Source of the DNA: Oceaniglobus ichthyenteri
GTDB taxonomy: Bacteria; Pseudomonadota; Alphaproteobacteria; Rhodobacterales; Rhodobacteraceae
Direction: 5' to 3'
DNA length: 64,000 bases
Assembly (NCBI RefSeq): GCF_003057885.1
Contig: NZ_QAGK01000003.1
Coordinates: 248,001 to 312,000 of the forward strand
Made by a program: the position numbers and the translations under genes. The notes below the pieces were generated by a model. The model saw nothing but the letters and a program-made list of their open reading frames with translations. It searched no databases and had not been told where the DNA came from. Positions 15,907 through 24,633 of this stretch are shown here, in pieces. Position 1 is the first letter of the stretch. Each line of letters begins with the position of its first letter.

Positions 15907-16923
15907 ATGCCAAAATCGCCCACCATGAAGGACGTGGCCCGCGCGGCAGGGGTTTCGGTGATGACAGTCAGCCGTGCATTCAAGGCCGAAAGTTCGGTTA
16001 ACCCCGAAACCCGCCAGCGCATTCACAGCGTCGCCGAAGACATGGGATATGTGTTTGATGCGATGGCTGCAAACCTGCGGGCGCAGAAATCAGATTTTAT
16101 CGCAGTGACGATCCCGGCCCTGAACAACGGGAATTTTGCCGATACGGTTGACGCCTTGTCGCGCCGGATGGGCGCAGAGGGCCTTCAGGTGTTGTTAGGA
16201 TATGATCATTACGATGTTACCGAAGAAGAGCGGCTGATCGAACAATTGCTGCGCCGTCGCCCCGAAGCGATTGTCGTCACCGGCGGCACCCACACGCCCC
16301 GCGCGCGGCGGCTGCTGGCGGGGGCGGGGATTGCAGTGATTGAAACCTGGGATCTGCCTGTTGATCCGGTTGGTCACGTGGTGGGGTTTTCGAACGCGGC
16401 CTGCGCCGATGCGATGGTCGATCATCTGGTCGGGCAGGGGTTTCGCCGCATCGCATTTATTGGCGGGGACCGCAACGAAGACACCCGCGGCGCCGAGCGC
16501 AAGCGCGGGTTCCTGCGCGCCATGGCGCAGCGTGGGCTGCCGGCGGATCGGATGGTTGGCGCGGGGCCACCGCCGATTTCCATGCGCGAGGGCGCAGATG
16601 CCATGGCGCGGCTTTTGAGCGATTATCCCGATACGGACGCGGTGATGTGCGTGTCTGACCAATCTGCATTCGGAGCCATGACCGAATGCGCGCGGCGTGG
16701 CGTTCGCGTGCCGCAGGATATCGCCATTGCCGGATTTGGTGCCTATGACATCGCGTCGCTGTCGGTGCCCACGCTGACCACGATTGATCCGTTTCCCGCC
16801 CTGATCGGCACCCGCACGGCAGACCTGATTCTGGCATTGCGCGATGGCACCGCGCCCGCGGGCAGGCAGACGATCAAAATCAGCCCGGTCTTGCGATTGG
16901 GCGGATCGACCGCGCGAGATTAA
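15907..16923 (+). CDS. gntR: LacI family transcriptional regulator, GntR-like
   Basis: A 338-residue repressor. The N-terminal helix-turn-helix and hinge (MKDVARAAGVSVMTVSRAFK, residues 7-26) are followed by a periplasmic-binding-protein-like sensor domain. The segment ETWDLPVDPVGHVVGFSN strongly recalls GntR proteins that bind gluconate or 6-phosphogluconate. An AAGGGG ribosome site precedes the ATG. It follows gntK by 70 bases and almost certainly recognises the operator at 15293. Its stop overlaps by 4 bases the stop of a tiny gene on the opposite strand. Confidence 0.9.
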   Translation: MPKSPTMKDVARAAGVSVMTVSRAFKAESSVNPETRQRIHSVAEDMGYVFDAMAANLRAQKSDFIAVTIPALNNGNFADTVDALSRRMGAEGLQVLLGYDHYDVTEEERLIEQLLRRRPEAIVVTGGTHTPRARRLLAGAGIAVIETWDLPVDPVGHVVGFSNAACADAMVDHLVGQGFRRIAFIGGDRNEDTRGAERKRGFLRAMAQRGLPADRMVGAGPPPISMREGADAMARLLSDYPDTDAVMCVSDQSAFGAMTECARRGVRVPQDIAIAGFGAYDIASLSVPTLTTIDPFPALIGTRTADLILALRDGTAPAGRQTIKISPVLRLGGSTARD

Positions 16924-17051
16924 TCCAGACGCACGCTTTTCCCAACGGTTGTGCGTTCCTGGGTGGAAAATCCGGCATAGGTGCGCAATCCGAAATTCGC
17001 GCTTACCGCAATCACGACAATGGCGACGAAGGCCAAGATCATTACCTTCAT
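16920..17051 (-). CDS. 43-residue single-span membrane protein coupled to fdhC
   Basis: Read directly from the minus strand: ATG AAG GTA ATG ATC TTG to a TAA. Its ATG overlaps the TGA of fdhC by four bases (ATGA), the strongest form of coupling in this genome. The product starts MKVMILAFVAIVVIAVSANF, one hydrophobic helix, followed by a 20-residue polar tail ending TTVGKSVRLD. By analogy with other tiny subunits of membrane respiratory enzymes, it may stabilise the cytochrome b subunit or attach the dehydrogenase; that is inference. Not recognised as a named family. Confidence 0.7.
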   Translation of the reverse strand: MKVMILAFVAIVVIAVSANFGLRTYAGFSTQERTTVGKSVRLD

Positions 17052-18226
17052 GTTTTCGCCCCCTTGTTTTCGCGCGCTTTCACTTCATCCACCCAAATGC
17101 TGTGGTGTTCGCGGGCCCATTGCTCTTCGACATCGCCCGACCCCATGGCGGCATAGGCCCCCTCCATTCCGACAGAGCCGATATAGATATGGGCCAGCAC
17201 AATGGTGGCCAGAACAATGCTGACGATTGAATGCCACAACTGGGCATATTGCATTTCTTCATGGGGCGTCAGTGCCGTGTTCAGGGGCGCCTGATTGAAC
17301 CATCCGGGAATGCCCCAGGCATTTATGGTTTCAAATGTCGCCGCAAACATCGGCATTTCAAACGGAAACAACAGCGAAAGCCCGGTAACGGAAATCGACG
17401 TGCCCAACAGGATCACCGACCAGAAGATCACCTTTTGACCGGCATTGAACTTTTTCGCCGGGGGATGGCCCCCCCCGAAAATGCCGCCACCTTTCAACAG
17501 CCAATTGATATCGGTCTTGTCCGGCAGGTTATGCGCGACCCAAAACACGAATATAATGACGAGGGCCAGCATGAAGGCCCAGGAAACGTTGTTGTGAATC
17601 AACTTGCAGGCAAGGGCGACGGTGGAAAACGCATCATGCCCGATCACCGGAATGATGAATTTTCGGCCAAACAGGGTGATCGTGCCCGACAGCGCCAACA
17701 AAATGAACGAACCTGCCAACAGCCAATGACCAAACCGTTCGGCGGCTTTGAAACGTTCGATCCTACGGCCGGTTTTTTCGCCTTCAATCGGAATGCGGCC
17801 CCGGATCAGGTAAAACAAAATCAGCGCAATCAGCGTGCCCAACAGGATGAAGAACCCATAAGTCATCAGCGGCCCGCGCTGTTTCAGCCACCACATGCCG
17901 CGATCCTGAATCAGAACTTCGGCGGCAGGGCCGTTGTTTTGGGTGGTGACATCGGCGGTGTTGAACCGCAGGGCGCGCCACAATTCAGGGTCTGACGCCC
18001 CGCCGCGCGTGCCAAGTTGTTCTGTAATCGGCAGCCCTGCATCAGGGTTGCCGGTATTTGCGCGTCGGGCGCTGTCGTCGACCTTTTGTTGGGCCTGACG
18101 GGCCATGATATCGGCCAGCGTGGGCGCACCGCCCGTCGATGAGCGATCAGGAATTTCCTGAGCCTGAACGAGGCCCGCCATAAGAATGATGCTGAGCGTA
18201 CAAAGTACGGTTCGAAGAATATTCAT
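17048..18226 (-). CDS. fdhC: Formate dehydrogenase, cytochrome b556 (gamma) subunit
   Basis: Carries electrons from the Fe-S subunit to the quinone pool in the inner membrane. The 392-residue protein has a signal peptide (ILRTVLCTLSIILMAGLVQA) and a periplasmic region of about 100 residues, then four or more membrane spans with His ligands for two hemes (RFGHWLLAG; KLIHNNVSWAF; the C-terminal LWHSIVSIVLATIVLAHIY). The long N-terminal periplasmic region is usual in the alphaproteobacterial FDH gamma family. I start at MNILRTV with an AGAGGAAAAG ribosome site. It is separated from fdhAB by a lipoprotein gene and terminator. Confidence 0.93.
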   Translation of the reverse strand: MNILRTVLCTLSIILMAGLVQAQEIPDRSSTGGAPTLADIMARQAQQKVDDSARRANTGNPDAGLPITEQLGTRGGASDPELWRALRFNTADVTTQNNGPAAEVLIQDRGMWWLKQRGPLMTYGFFILLGTLIALILFYLIRGRIPIEGEKTGRRIERFKAAERFGHWLLAGSFILLALSGTITLFGRKFIIPVIGHDAFSTVALACKLIHNNVSWAFMLALVIIFVFWVAHNLPDKTDINWLLKGGGIFGGGHPPAKKFNAGQKVIFWSVILLGTSISVTGLSLLFPFEMPMFAATFETINAWGIPGWFNQAPLNTALTPHEEMQYAQLWHSIVSIVLATIVLAHIYIGSVGMEGAYAAMGSGDVEEQWAREHHSIWVDEVKARENKGAKT

Positions 18227-18357
18227 CGGCGGCTTTTCCTCTACCTGGGCGTGCCTCAGATTAGCCCAACGGGACAAAAGTGGGAAGGCTCTGAACACAG
18301 TTCACTACCGTTTGATCCGATAGGTCTGGCGTCGGCCCCGTGCCGGGCTATGCCCAC

Positions 18358-18386
18358 GAAAAAGGGCACCCAAATCGGGTGCCCTT
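18358..18386 (-). terminator. Rho-independent terminator after the lipoprotein gene
   Basis: On the minus strand, AAGGGCACCC-GATTT-GGGTGCCCTT is followed directly by five T in the DNA. It is a strong intrinsic terminator lying between the lipoprotein gene and fdhC. Confidence 0.85.
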
Positions 18387-18403
18387 GATCGGTGTCAGGT
18401 TGA

Positions 18404-18661
18404 TCAGCAGGGGGCGGTATAACGCGACCCGTCACTGCGCTGGTACACGCACTGGCCCGGCTGGTTGGCCCGGCCGATATAGTTACCCGCCGCAGCACCG
18501 GCAGCCCCGCCGATAAGCGCGCCAACAACTTTGTCATTCCCGCCCGATACAGCGGCCCCCGTGGCGGCCCCCAAAGCGGCCCCTGTCAGGGTCGATTGAC
18601 CGGGTGTATCGCAGGCAGCGACCAGACCGACGAGGGGAAGAACGAAAAACAGGCGTCTCAT
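18404..18661 (-). CDS. Glycine-zipper lipoprotein
   Basis: An 85-residue lipoprotein: the signal MRRLFFVLPLVGLVAAC has a lipobox ending in Cys17. The mature part is Ala/Gly-rich with repeated small-x3-small spacing (GAALGAATGAAVSGG; GALIGGAAGAAAGNYIG), a glycine-zipper membrane helix pair. The C terminus has a Cys pair (QCVYQRSDGSRYTAPC) that may form a disulphide. Such proteins sit at the outer membrane of Proteobacteria; function unknown. It interrupts the fdh gene order and carries its own terminator. Confidence 0.85.
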   Translation of the reverse strand: MRRLFFVLPLVGLVAACDTPGQSTLTGAALGAATGAAVSGGNDKVVGALIGGAAGAAAGNYIGRANQPGQCVYQRSDGSRYTAPC

Positions 18662-18783
18662 AAGACTACTCCGATATGTGGAACTCGTACACCAAGACCG
18701 CAGGTCAGGGAAAGTTCCCGTTAAAAGTGAAAAGTATCCCCAGACATTTTCGCCCCGGGATACGGGTGTCAGAACATCAGGGC

Positions 18784-19377
18784 TTAACCGCCCTTTTGAT
18801 CATAGGCGGTGCCCCAGCCCCAGGCGCCCGATCCAAATCCGCGCGCCACAACGCGTTCGCGGTAAATGTTGGCAACATCGTTGCCATCACCGGCCAACAG
18901 GGCCTTGGTGGCGCACATTTCCGCACAAAGCGGCAGTTTACCCTCGGCGATCCGGTTCCGACCGTATTTCTGGAACTCGGCCGCCGAATGGTTTTCTTCC
19001 GGGCCACCGGCGCAGAAGGTGCATTTGTCCATCTTGCCGCGCGATCCGAAATTCCCCGCCTGTGGAAACTGCGGCGCACCAAAGGGGCAGGCGTAAAAGC
19101 AGTACCCACAGCCAATGCACAGATCTTTCGAGTGCAGGACCACGCCATCATCGGTCTGATAAAAGCAATCCACCGGGCACACCGCCATGCAGGGCGCGTC
19201 GGAACAATGCATACAGGCCACGGAAATCGACCGTTCGCCCGGTTTGCCATCATTGATGGTGATCACCTTGCGGCGGTTGATGCCCCACGGCACCTCGTGT
19301 TCGTTCTTACAGGCCGTGACGCAGGCGTTGCATTCAATGCAGCGTTCGGCGTCGACCAGAAACTTTGCTCTTGCCAT
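18784..19377 (-). CDS. fdhB: Formate dehydrogenase, iron-sulfur (beta) subunit
   Basis: Passes electrons from FdhA to the membrane subunit through four [4Fe-4S] clusters. The 197-residue protein has clear cluster motifs in CIECNACVTACKNEH, CMHCSDAPCMAVCP, CIGCGYCFYACPFGAP and CTFC plus CAEMC. Unlike E. coli FdnH it has no C-terminal membrane anchor, which is typical for the FDH3 type. It has no signal peptide of its own and would be co-exported with FdhA's Tat signal. It is twelve bases downstream of fdhA, so co-transcribed. Confidence 0.95.
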   Translation of the reverse strand: MARAKFLVDAERCIECNACVTACKNEHEVPWGINRRKVITINDGKPGERSISVACMHCSDAPCMAVCPVDCFYQTDDGVVLHSKDLCIGCGYCFYACPFGAPQFPQAGNFGSRGKMDKCTFCAGGPEENHSAAEFQKYGRNRIAEGKLPLCAEMCATKALLAGDGNDVANIYRERVVARGFGSGAWGWGTAYDQKGG

Positions 19378-19389
19378 CTCGTTCTCTCC

Positions 19390-22380
19390 TTACGCTGTCC
19401 AGATTTTGCAGAGGGTCGCTTTGGTCTCTTGCATCTGGGTTACGCTGTCATAGCCATAGGTTTGGGCGGTGTTGGTGGATTCACCCAACACATAGGGATC
19501 GGCGCCTTTGGGGTATCTGTCGCGCAGATCAACGCCTTCCATGTGACCACCAAAGTGGAACGGCATGAAGGCCACGCCGCTGGCGACACGTTCGGTCACC
19601 ATTGCCATCACTTTCACCTTGCCGCCTTCAGGGCCTTCGACCCAAACCTGTTCGCCATCCCGCACGCCCAGATTATTGGCATCGCGAATGTTGATTTCCA
19701 CGAACATATCCTGCTGCAATTCGGCCAGCCACGGGTTTGAACGGGTTTCATCACCGCCACCCTCGTATTCAACCAAACGCCCTGAAGTCAGGATGATGGG
19801 ATATTCTTTCGAAAAGTCGTTTTCCTGAATTGACGCATACATGGTGGGCAGACGCCAGAACTGTTTATCCTCATAGGTTGGATAATCGGCCACCAGATCG
19901 CGGCGGTTGGTATAGAGCGGTTCGCGGTGCATCGGGATCGGATCAGGGAACGTCCACACGACGGCGCGGGCCTTGGCGTTGCCATAGGGTGCACAGCCGT
20001 GTTTTATTGCCACCCGTTGGATCCCGCCCGACAGGTCGGTTTTCCAGTTCACACCACCGGATTTCGCCTGATAATCCGACGGAATTTCGCCTTGTTGGCT
20101 GGTTTCGCCGACTTCCTGTTCTGGGCCGGGGCCGGGATCACCATCGGGGAAGCCGGCCACACGGTTGATCGCCGCCAGTTCCTCATCGGTCAGGTCGCCG
20201 TCCCATCCCAGATCGCGCAGCATCTGCATGGTAAATTCGGGATATCCATCCTGAATTTCCGAACCCACCGGATACACGCCTTCGGCCAACAGATTGTCGC
20301 CGTTACGCTCGACACCAAACCGGGCGCGGAACCCCATGCCGCCTTCGGCCACGGGCACCGAAAGATCGTACAGGTTGGGTGAACCGGGGTGGTTCATTTC
20401 GGCGGTGCCCCAGCTGGGCCATGGCAGGCCGTAATAATCGCCATCGGCCGGGCCGCCCACGGCGCGCAGCGTGGTCTTGTCGAACGTGTGCTGGTTGGCC
20501 ATGTGCATCTTCATCCGCTCGGGCGATTGGCCGGTATAACCGATCGTCCACATGCCGCGGTTGAATTCGCGGGTGATGTCTTCGACATTCGGTTCATCCC
20601 CGTCCATGCCGATATTGCGGAACATCTTGTCGTGAAAGCCGAACTTTTTCGAGAACATCGAAATGATCTCATGATCGGTTTTCGATTCAAACAATGGCTC
20701 GACCACCCGGTCACGCCACTGCAATGACCGGTTCGAGGCGGTGACCGACCCGCGTGTTTCATACTGGGTCGTGGCGGGCAGCAGGTAACAGCCATCCTGG
20801 CGGTCCTGCATCACGGCCGACACGGTTGGGAACGGATCGATCACGACCATCAGGTCGAGTTTTTCCATCGCCGTGATCATTTCTTTCTGGCGGGTCTGCG
20901 AGTTGGGGGCGTGGCCCCACAGAACCATGGCGCGGGTATTGTCGGGCTGATTGATATTCTCTTTCGCCTCAAGCACACCATCGATCCAGCGCGAAACCGT
21001 GATCCCCGGTTCGCCCATCATCTGGCGGTCTTCGCCGTCTGCGCCAGCGCCTTGCATGACTGAAAAACGCCCTTTCAGCCAATCCAGGTCTTCCTCCCAG
21101 ACCCGCGCCCAATGGGCCCAGGATCCGTCGGACAACCCGTAATATCCGGGCAAGGTATCGGCCAGAACGCCCAGATCGGTGGCGCCTTGTACGTTGTCGT
21201 GCCCCCGAAAGATGTTGGTGCCCCCCCCGGACCGACCCATGTTGCCAAGGGCAAGTTGCAAGATGCAATAAGCGCGGGTGTTGTTGTTACCGTTGCTGTG
21301 CTGGGTGCCACCCATGCACCAGATCACTGTGCCGGGCCGGTTGTTGACCAGGGTGCGCGCGACACGGGCCAGTTGTTTGCCCGGTGTGCCGGTGACACGC
21401 TCAACCTCTTCGGGGTTCCATTTGGCGACTTCGGTCTTGATCTGGTCCATACCCCACACGCGGGTGCGGATGAATTCCTTGTCTTCCCAACCGTTGTCGA
21501 AAATGTGCCACAGGATGCCCCAAACCAATGCCACGTCGGTGCCGGGGCGGAACCGGACATATTCATCGGCATGGGCCGCTGTACGGGTGAACCGCGGATC
21601 GCATACGATCAGGGGGGCGTTGTTCTGTTCCTTGGCCTTGAGAAGGTGCAACAGCGACACGGGATGTGCCTCGGCGGGGTTGCCGCCGATCACAAAGATC
21701 GCCTTGGAATTGTGGATGTCATTATAGCTGTTGGTCATGGCGCCGTAGCCCCATGTGTTGGCCACACCCGCCACCGTGGTCGAATGGCAGATCCGCGCCT
21801 GGTGGTCGATGTTGTTGGTGCCCCAATAGGCGGCAAACTTGCGCAACAGATAGGCCTGTTCGTTGCTGTGCTTGGCCGAGCCCAGCCAGTACACCGAATC
21901 GGGGCCGGATTCATCGCGGATTGCGGCCATCTTGTCGCCGATTTCGTTGATCGCCTGATCCCACGAAATCCGCTCCCATTCGCCGCCGACTTTTTTCATC
22001 GGGTATTTCAGGCGGCGTTCGCCATGGGCATGTTCACGCACCGATGCGCCCTTGGCACAATGGGCGCCCAGGTTGAATGGGCTGTCCCAGCCGGGTTCCT
22101 GGCCGATCCAGACGCCGTTGGCGACTTCGGCAATGACGGTACAGCCGACCGAACAATGGGTGCAGACGGATTTGATGATTTCAACATTGCCGGTCATTGC
22201 CTGTTGTGCCGTGGCGCGGGTCACCGACCCGCCGGTGGCCGAAATCGCCGCCAAGCCGCCAATCGCCAGCCCGGACCCGCGCAAGAATGCGCGCCGGTCT
22301 ACCGACGTGTTGGCCACCTGGGCGGCAATACCACCGCGCGCGGTGCGCCGGGACGTGCTGTTTGTCTTTTTGCGTAACAT
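19390..22380 (-). CDS. fdhA: Formate dehydrogenase, molybdenum/tungsten catalytic (alpha) subunit, Cys type
   Basis: Oxidises formate to CO2 in the periplasm. The 996-residue protein begins with a long basic leader and the Tat motif DRRAFLRG (residues 28-35). The proximal [4Fe-4S] cluster ligands are Cys73, Cys76, Cys80 and Cys108. The metal ligand is Cys198 in ARICHSTT, where E. coli FdnG has selenocysteine; no TGA codon is present. The molybdopterin-binding domains follow, and the C-terminal dinucleotide-binding domain (ILTSGRLVEYEGGGDETRSN) is intact. FdhD, needed for sulfuration, is not in the window. Confidence 0.97.
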   Translation of the reverse strand: MLRKKTNSTSRRTARGGIAAQVANTSVDRRAFLRGSGLAIGGLAAISATGGSVTRATAQQAMTGNVEIIKSVCTHCSVGCTVIAEVANGVWIGQEPGWDSPFNLGAHCAKGASVREHAHGERRLKYPMKKVGGEWERISWDQAINEIGDKMAAIRDESGPDSVYWLGSAKHSNEQAYLLRKFAAYWGTNNIDHQARICHSTTVAGVANTWGYGAMTNSYNDIHNSKAIFVIGGNPAEAHPVSLLHLLKAKEQNNAPLIVCDPRFTRTAAHADEYVRFRPGTDVALVWGILWHIFDNGWEDKEFIRTRVWGMDQIKTEVAKWNPEEVERVTGTPGKQLARVARTLVNNRPGTVIWCMGGTQHSNGNNNTRAYCILQLALGNMGRSGGGTNIFRGHDNVQGATDLGVLADTLPGYYGLSDGSWAHWARVWEEDLDWLKGRFSVMQGAGADGEDRQMMGEPGITVSRWIDGVLEAKENINQPDNTRAMVLWGHAPNSQTRQKEMITAMEKLDLMVVIDPFPTVSAVMQDRQDGCYLLPATTQYETRGSVTASNRSLQWRDRVVEPLFESKTDHEIISMFSKKFGFHDKMFRNIGMDGDEPNVEDITREFNRGMWTIGYTGQSPERMKMHMANQHTFDKTTLRAVGGPADGDYYGLPWPSWGTAEMNHPGSPNLYDLSVPVAEGGMGFRARFGVERNGDNLLAEGVYPVGSEIQDGYPEFTMQMLRDLGWDGDLTDEELAAINRVAGFPDGDPGPGPEQEVGETSQQGEIPSDYQAKSGGVNWKTDLSGGIQRVAIKHGCAPYGNAKARAVVWTFPDPIPMHREPLYTNRRDLVADYPTYEDKQFWRLPTMYASIQENDFSKEYPIILTSGRLVEYEGGGDETRSNPWLAELQQDMFVEINIRDANNLGVRDGEQVWVEGPEGGKVKVMAMVTERVASGVAFMPFHFGGHMEGVDLRDRYPKGADPYVLGESTNTAQTYGYDSVTQMQETKATLCKIWTA

Positions 22381-22431
22381 GTCTTTCTCCCTTCCCTCGC
22401 TCCCTTTCGGGGCTGGGTATTGGTGGTGTTC

Positions 22432-22620
22432 TTAAAACCGGGCGCTGGCCAGATAGGCACGGGTGTGGGCGGTATCCTGCATGGTTTGACTGTCCAGGTT
22501 CACCTCGGCGCTGGCCTTGGTCGGGGTCAGGGTTGCGGCGACCACGGCGGCGGGGGCGGCAGTGCCGGCCAGTTTCAGAAAATCGCGGCGGCTTGCGCCT
22601 TTTTCGGTGTCTTTGGTCAT
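22432..22620 (-). CDS. 62-residue Tat-signal protein of the formate dehydrogenase region
   Basis: Begins MTKDTEKGASRRDFLKLAGT, a canonical twin-arginine signal (SRRDFLK), then a hydrophobic Ala/Val stretch and an Ala-x-Ala site near residue 37. Only about 24 residues remain after cleavage. It belongs to the small family annotated as formate dehydrogenase region Tat target. Its place between the TorD-like chaperone and fdhA suggests a subunit or assembly factor of the enzyme. I use the MTKDTEKG start; upstream in-frame codons overlap the torD end and are not protein-like. Confidence 0.88.
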   Translation of the reverse strand: MTKDTEKGASRRDFLKLAGTAAPAAVVAATLTPTKASAEVNLDSQTMQDTAHTRAYLASARF

Positions 22621-22681
22621 TGGGATGTCTCCCTTTCTGATGTGGTGGGCATCCCCACCGGTGATTGCCCCGAACGGGGGA

Positions 22682-23284
22682 TTAGACGGCGAGGCGAAAC
22701 GCCTCACGCTCGATCTCAAGAAATGCGCGGCCCACATCGCCCACAGAGGCATACAGGACCGAATTCTTCGCACCTGTCAGATCGGTAAAGAAATGCGGTG
22801 CCCAGGGTGCGATATGGGCGCCGAAAAACGTTTTCTGCTGACTCAGATCGGCAGGTCGGCCAAACCGGCCCACGATCATCCCGCCCATCATCTCCATCAG
22901 CGATGCGGCGTTGTCTTCGGGTTCAAACACATTGGCGGCGCGGGTGATGCCAAGTTGGCTCATGTCCGTGCGCAGCCGGGCCAACGGTTTTTCGTTCAGG
23001 AACCCAGTCAGATAATAACTGGCATAAGGGAGCAGTTCGCCACGCCCCAACCCGATGAACAGCGCGTTGAATTCGCTGCGCACGGCCTTTGGTTTGCTGA
23101 CGCGCGCCACATTGGCCAGCCCCGCAATGGCACGGCCCAGTTCAGTATCATCGCCGGTCAATCCCGCGCATTGATCCAACAGCAGTTGATCGGGCGGCCC
23201 CGCCAAAAGCAGGCCGATAAAATTATAGAGATCCGCGCGCAGGCGGTCTTCGGCGCTGATGTCGATGGTTGGGGCGGTGTTCAT
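22682..23284 (-). CDS. TorD/DmsD family Tat proofreading chaperone
   Basis: A 200-residue all-helical cytoplasmic chaperone of the TorD/NarJ superfamily, which binds the Tat signal of a molybdoenzyme until the cofactor is inserted. The RADLYNFIGLLLAGPPDQ start, the LLPYASYYLTGFL motif (a variant of the family's Y-x-S-x-Y) and the late ENVFEPEDNAASLMEMM-like segment support the assignment. Target inferred from position: FdhA, and possibly the 62-residue Tat protein just downstream. Four-base overlap with DUF3306. Confidence 0.9.
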   Translation of the reverse strand: MNTAPTIDISAEDRLRADLYNFIGLLLAGPPDQLLLDQCAGLTGDDTELGRAIAGLANVARVSKPKAVRSEFNALFIGLGRGELLPYASYYLTGFLNEKPLARLRTDMSQLGITRAANVFEPEDNAASLMEMMGGMIVGRFGRPADLSQQKTFFGAHIAPWAPHFFTDLTGAKNSVLYASVGDVGRAFLEIEREAFRLAV

Positions 23285-23871
23285 ACGCTGGCCTCTTGAT
23301 CAAAACGAAACCGCATGCGGCGCGGGGCGGGTGCGGGTTCTGGCGCCGTTTCGGCAGTGGCAACCGGCATATCGGCGGGCGCTTCGGTTTCGGCCTCGGG
23401 TGCAGGTTCGACTGCGTCATCCTCGGCAATGTGCTCTGACGGGTCTTCCTCAGGATTGCACGCTTCTGCCTTGCGCGCCAGCGCTTCGATATGGGCCAAC
23501 ATGCCTTTGCCCACCTGATAGGTTGTGGCAATCACGCCATTTCCGGTTGAACCGGTCAGGTAATCATCATCGTAATCGTTCAACCCGTCAACACAGGCCA
23601 ATACCGGATTGCTGCGCCATAATTTGCGCAGGGCGCGGTTGCGCAGCCGCAGTGGCACGCCTTTGGCCATGAACGCGGCAAAATCATCGCCCATTTTCAA
23701 CGTATCGGGATCGGGCAGGTTCAGACGCGCCAGCACTGCCTCATCGGGTTCGGCCTCTGACGCGGCGTCAATCTGGGCCTGATGTTCGGCTTCGGCGATC
23801 CGCGCCTCTTCGGCCTGTTCCGCGCGTACGGCGGCGCGGCGGCGATCCCAGTATGAAAGGTGGTTTGTCAT
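23281..23871 (-). CDS. DUF3306 family protein
   Basis: A 196-residue soluble protein. The first half (SYWDRRRAAVRAEQ, then FAAFMAKGVPLRLRNRALRKLWRSNPV) is the conserved DUF3306 part; LRNRALRKLWRSNPVLACVDGLNDYDDDY is its most recognisable stretch. The second half is an acidic, Glu/Ala/Pro-rich disordered tail that ends in a basic patch (RRMRFRFDQ). DUF3306 genes regularly adjoin formate dehydrogenase genes, but no biochemical role is established to my knowledge. Overlaps both neighbours by four bases. Confidence 0.88.
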   Translation of the reverse strand: MTNHLSYWDRRRAAVRAEQAEEARIAEAEHQAQIDAASEAEPDEAVLARLNLPDPDTLKMGDDFAAFMAKGVPLRLRNRALRKLWRSNPVLACVDGLNDYDDDYLTGSTGNGVIATTYQVGKGMLAHIEALARKAEACNPEEDPSEHIAEDDAVEPAPEAETEAPADMPVATAETAPEPAPAPRRMRFRFDQEASV

Positions 23872-24425
23872 GACCGCACCTTGTGGCCGGGCGCGCGGTA
23901 AACATCAGAGGGTTGCGCAATGCGCGCATCGCCCACGCCGTCTTCCACCTGATCAACGCGGGTATTGCGCCGCTTGCGTTTGACAAAGGGTTCTTCGCGG
24001 TGATGTTCGTCAATGAACTCCTGAATCCAGGCGGCCATTCCGGCGGGCATCGCCACGCGTTCCACCACTTCTTCGCCCGAATCGCAGTAATCCTGCCCCT
24101 CATAGGGGGACACGGTCACAACCTGTGGCTCAAGCGGGAATTCACCCTCGCTGGGGCGAAGAACCACATAAACCGATGGCTGTTCGGCCTGCAATTCGTG
24201 AACATAAGCCTCGGTATCCGATGGATACAGGGTCAGCGGCAGTGTGGCCGCATGATAGAGGGAAACCGTGTCGGAGTGCGCCAGCACTTTCCATTTCGCA
24301 GGCCCGGCACCGGGCAACACATCGGATGCCGACCAGGCCCATTTGGCCCATCGCGTCACCCCAGGTGTCCGTTTCAGAACCACACCCAAGGGCACAGTCC
24401 TTGATTTGCTGAACAGAAAGGCCAA
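23868..24425 (-). CDS. DUF3305 family protein
   Basis: A 185-residue soluble protein, first in the fdh run. The family core is PLGVVLKRTPGVTRWAKWAW plus the LYHAATLPLTLYPSDTEAY segment. The start is TTG with an AGAGGA ribosome site, and a GTG nine codons later (VPLGVV) is the other possibility. The C-terminal third is basic. DUF3305 and DUF3306 occur together beside formate dehydrogenases; they may help install the cofactor or cluster, which is inference. The 208-base gap to the divergent ferredoxin gene must hold the promoter for the whole fdh run. Confidence 0.87.
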   Translation of the reverse strand: MAFLFSKSRTVPLGVVLKRTPGVTRWAKWAWSASDVLPGAGPAKWKVLAHSDTVSLYHAATLPLTLYPSDTEAYVHELQAEQPSVYVVLRPSEGEFPLEPQVVTVSPYEGQDYCDSGEEVVERVAMPAGMAAWIQEFIDEHHREEPFVKRKRRNTRVDQVEDGVGDARIAQPSDVYRAPGHKVRS

Positions 24426-24633
24426 GTTGTTCCTCTTGCGTTTGCGGTGTATCTATTGTGCAATAATTTCCTGCAGTTAAAAAGCAAAATTTTGTTCACT
24501 GTTGCATACATCGGGATTGACACAGTGAAACCGAGGGCCGCATCCATGGGCCGCGTTTTGGGTTTACCTTAGCCCGCTTTCCTGACCAAATGGGCGCCGA
24601 AAAGCGGGGGAATGCCCGCAAAAGGGGATCGAC

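Noticed and set aside
21112-22377. 421-residue plus-strand frame opposite fdhA
   Set aside because: Shadow of fdhA, whose Tat signal and cluster motifs are intact.
19390-22380. Possible selenocysteine formate dehydrogenase
   Set aside because: The metal-ligand position is an ordinary Cys codon and no in-frame TGA or SECIS hairpin is needed.
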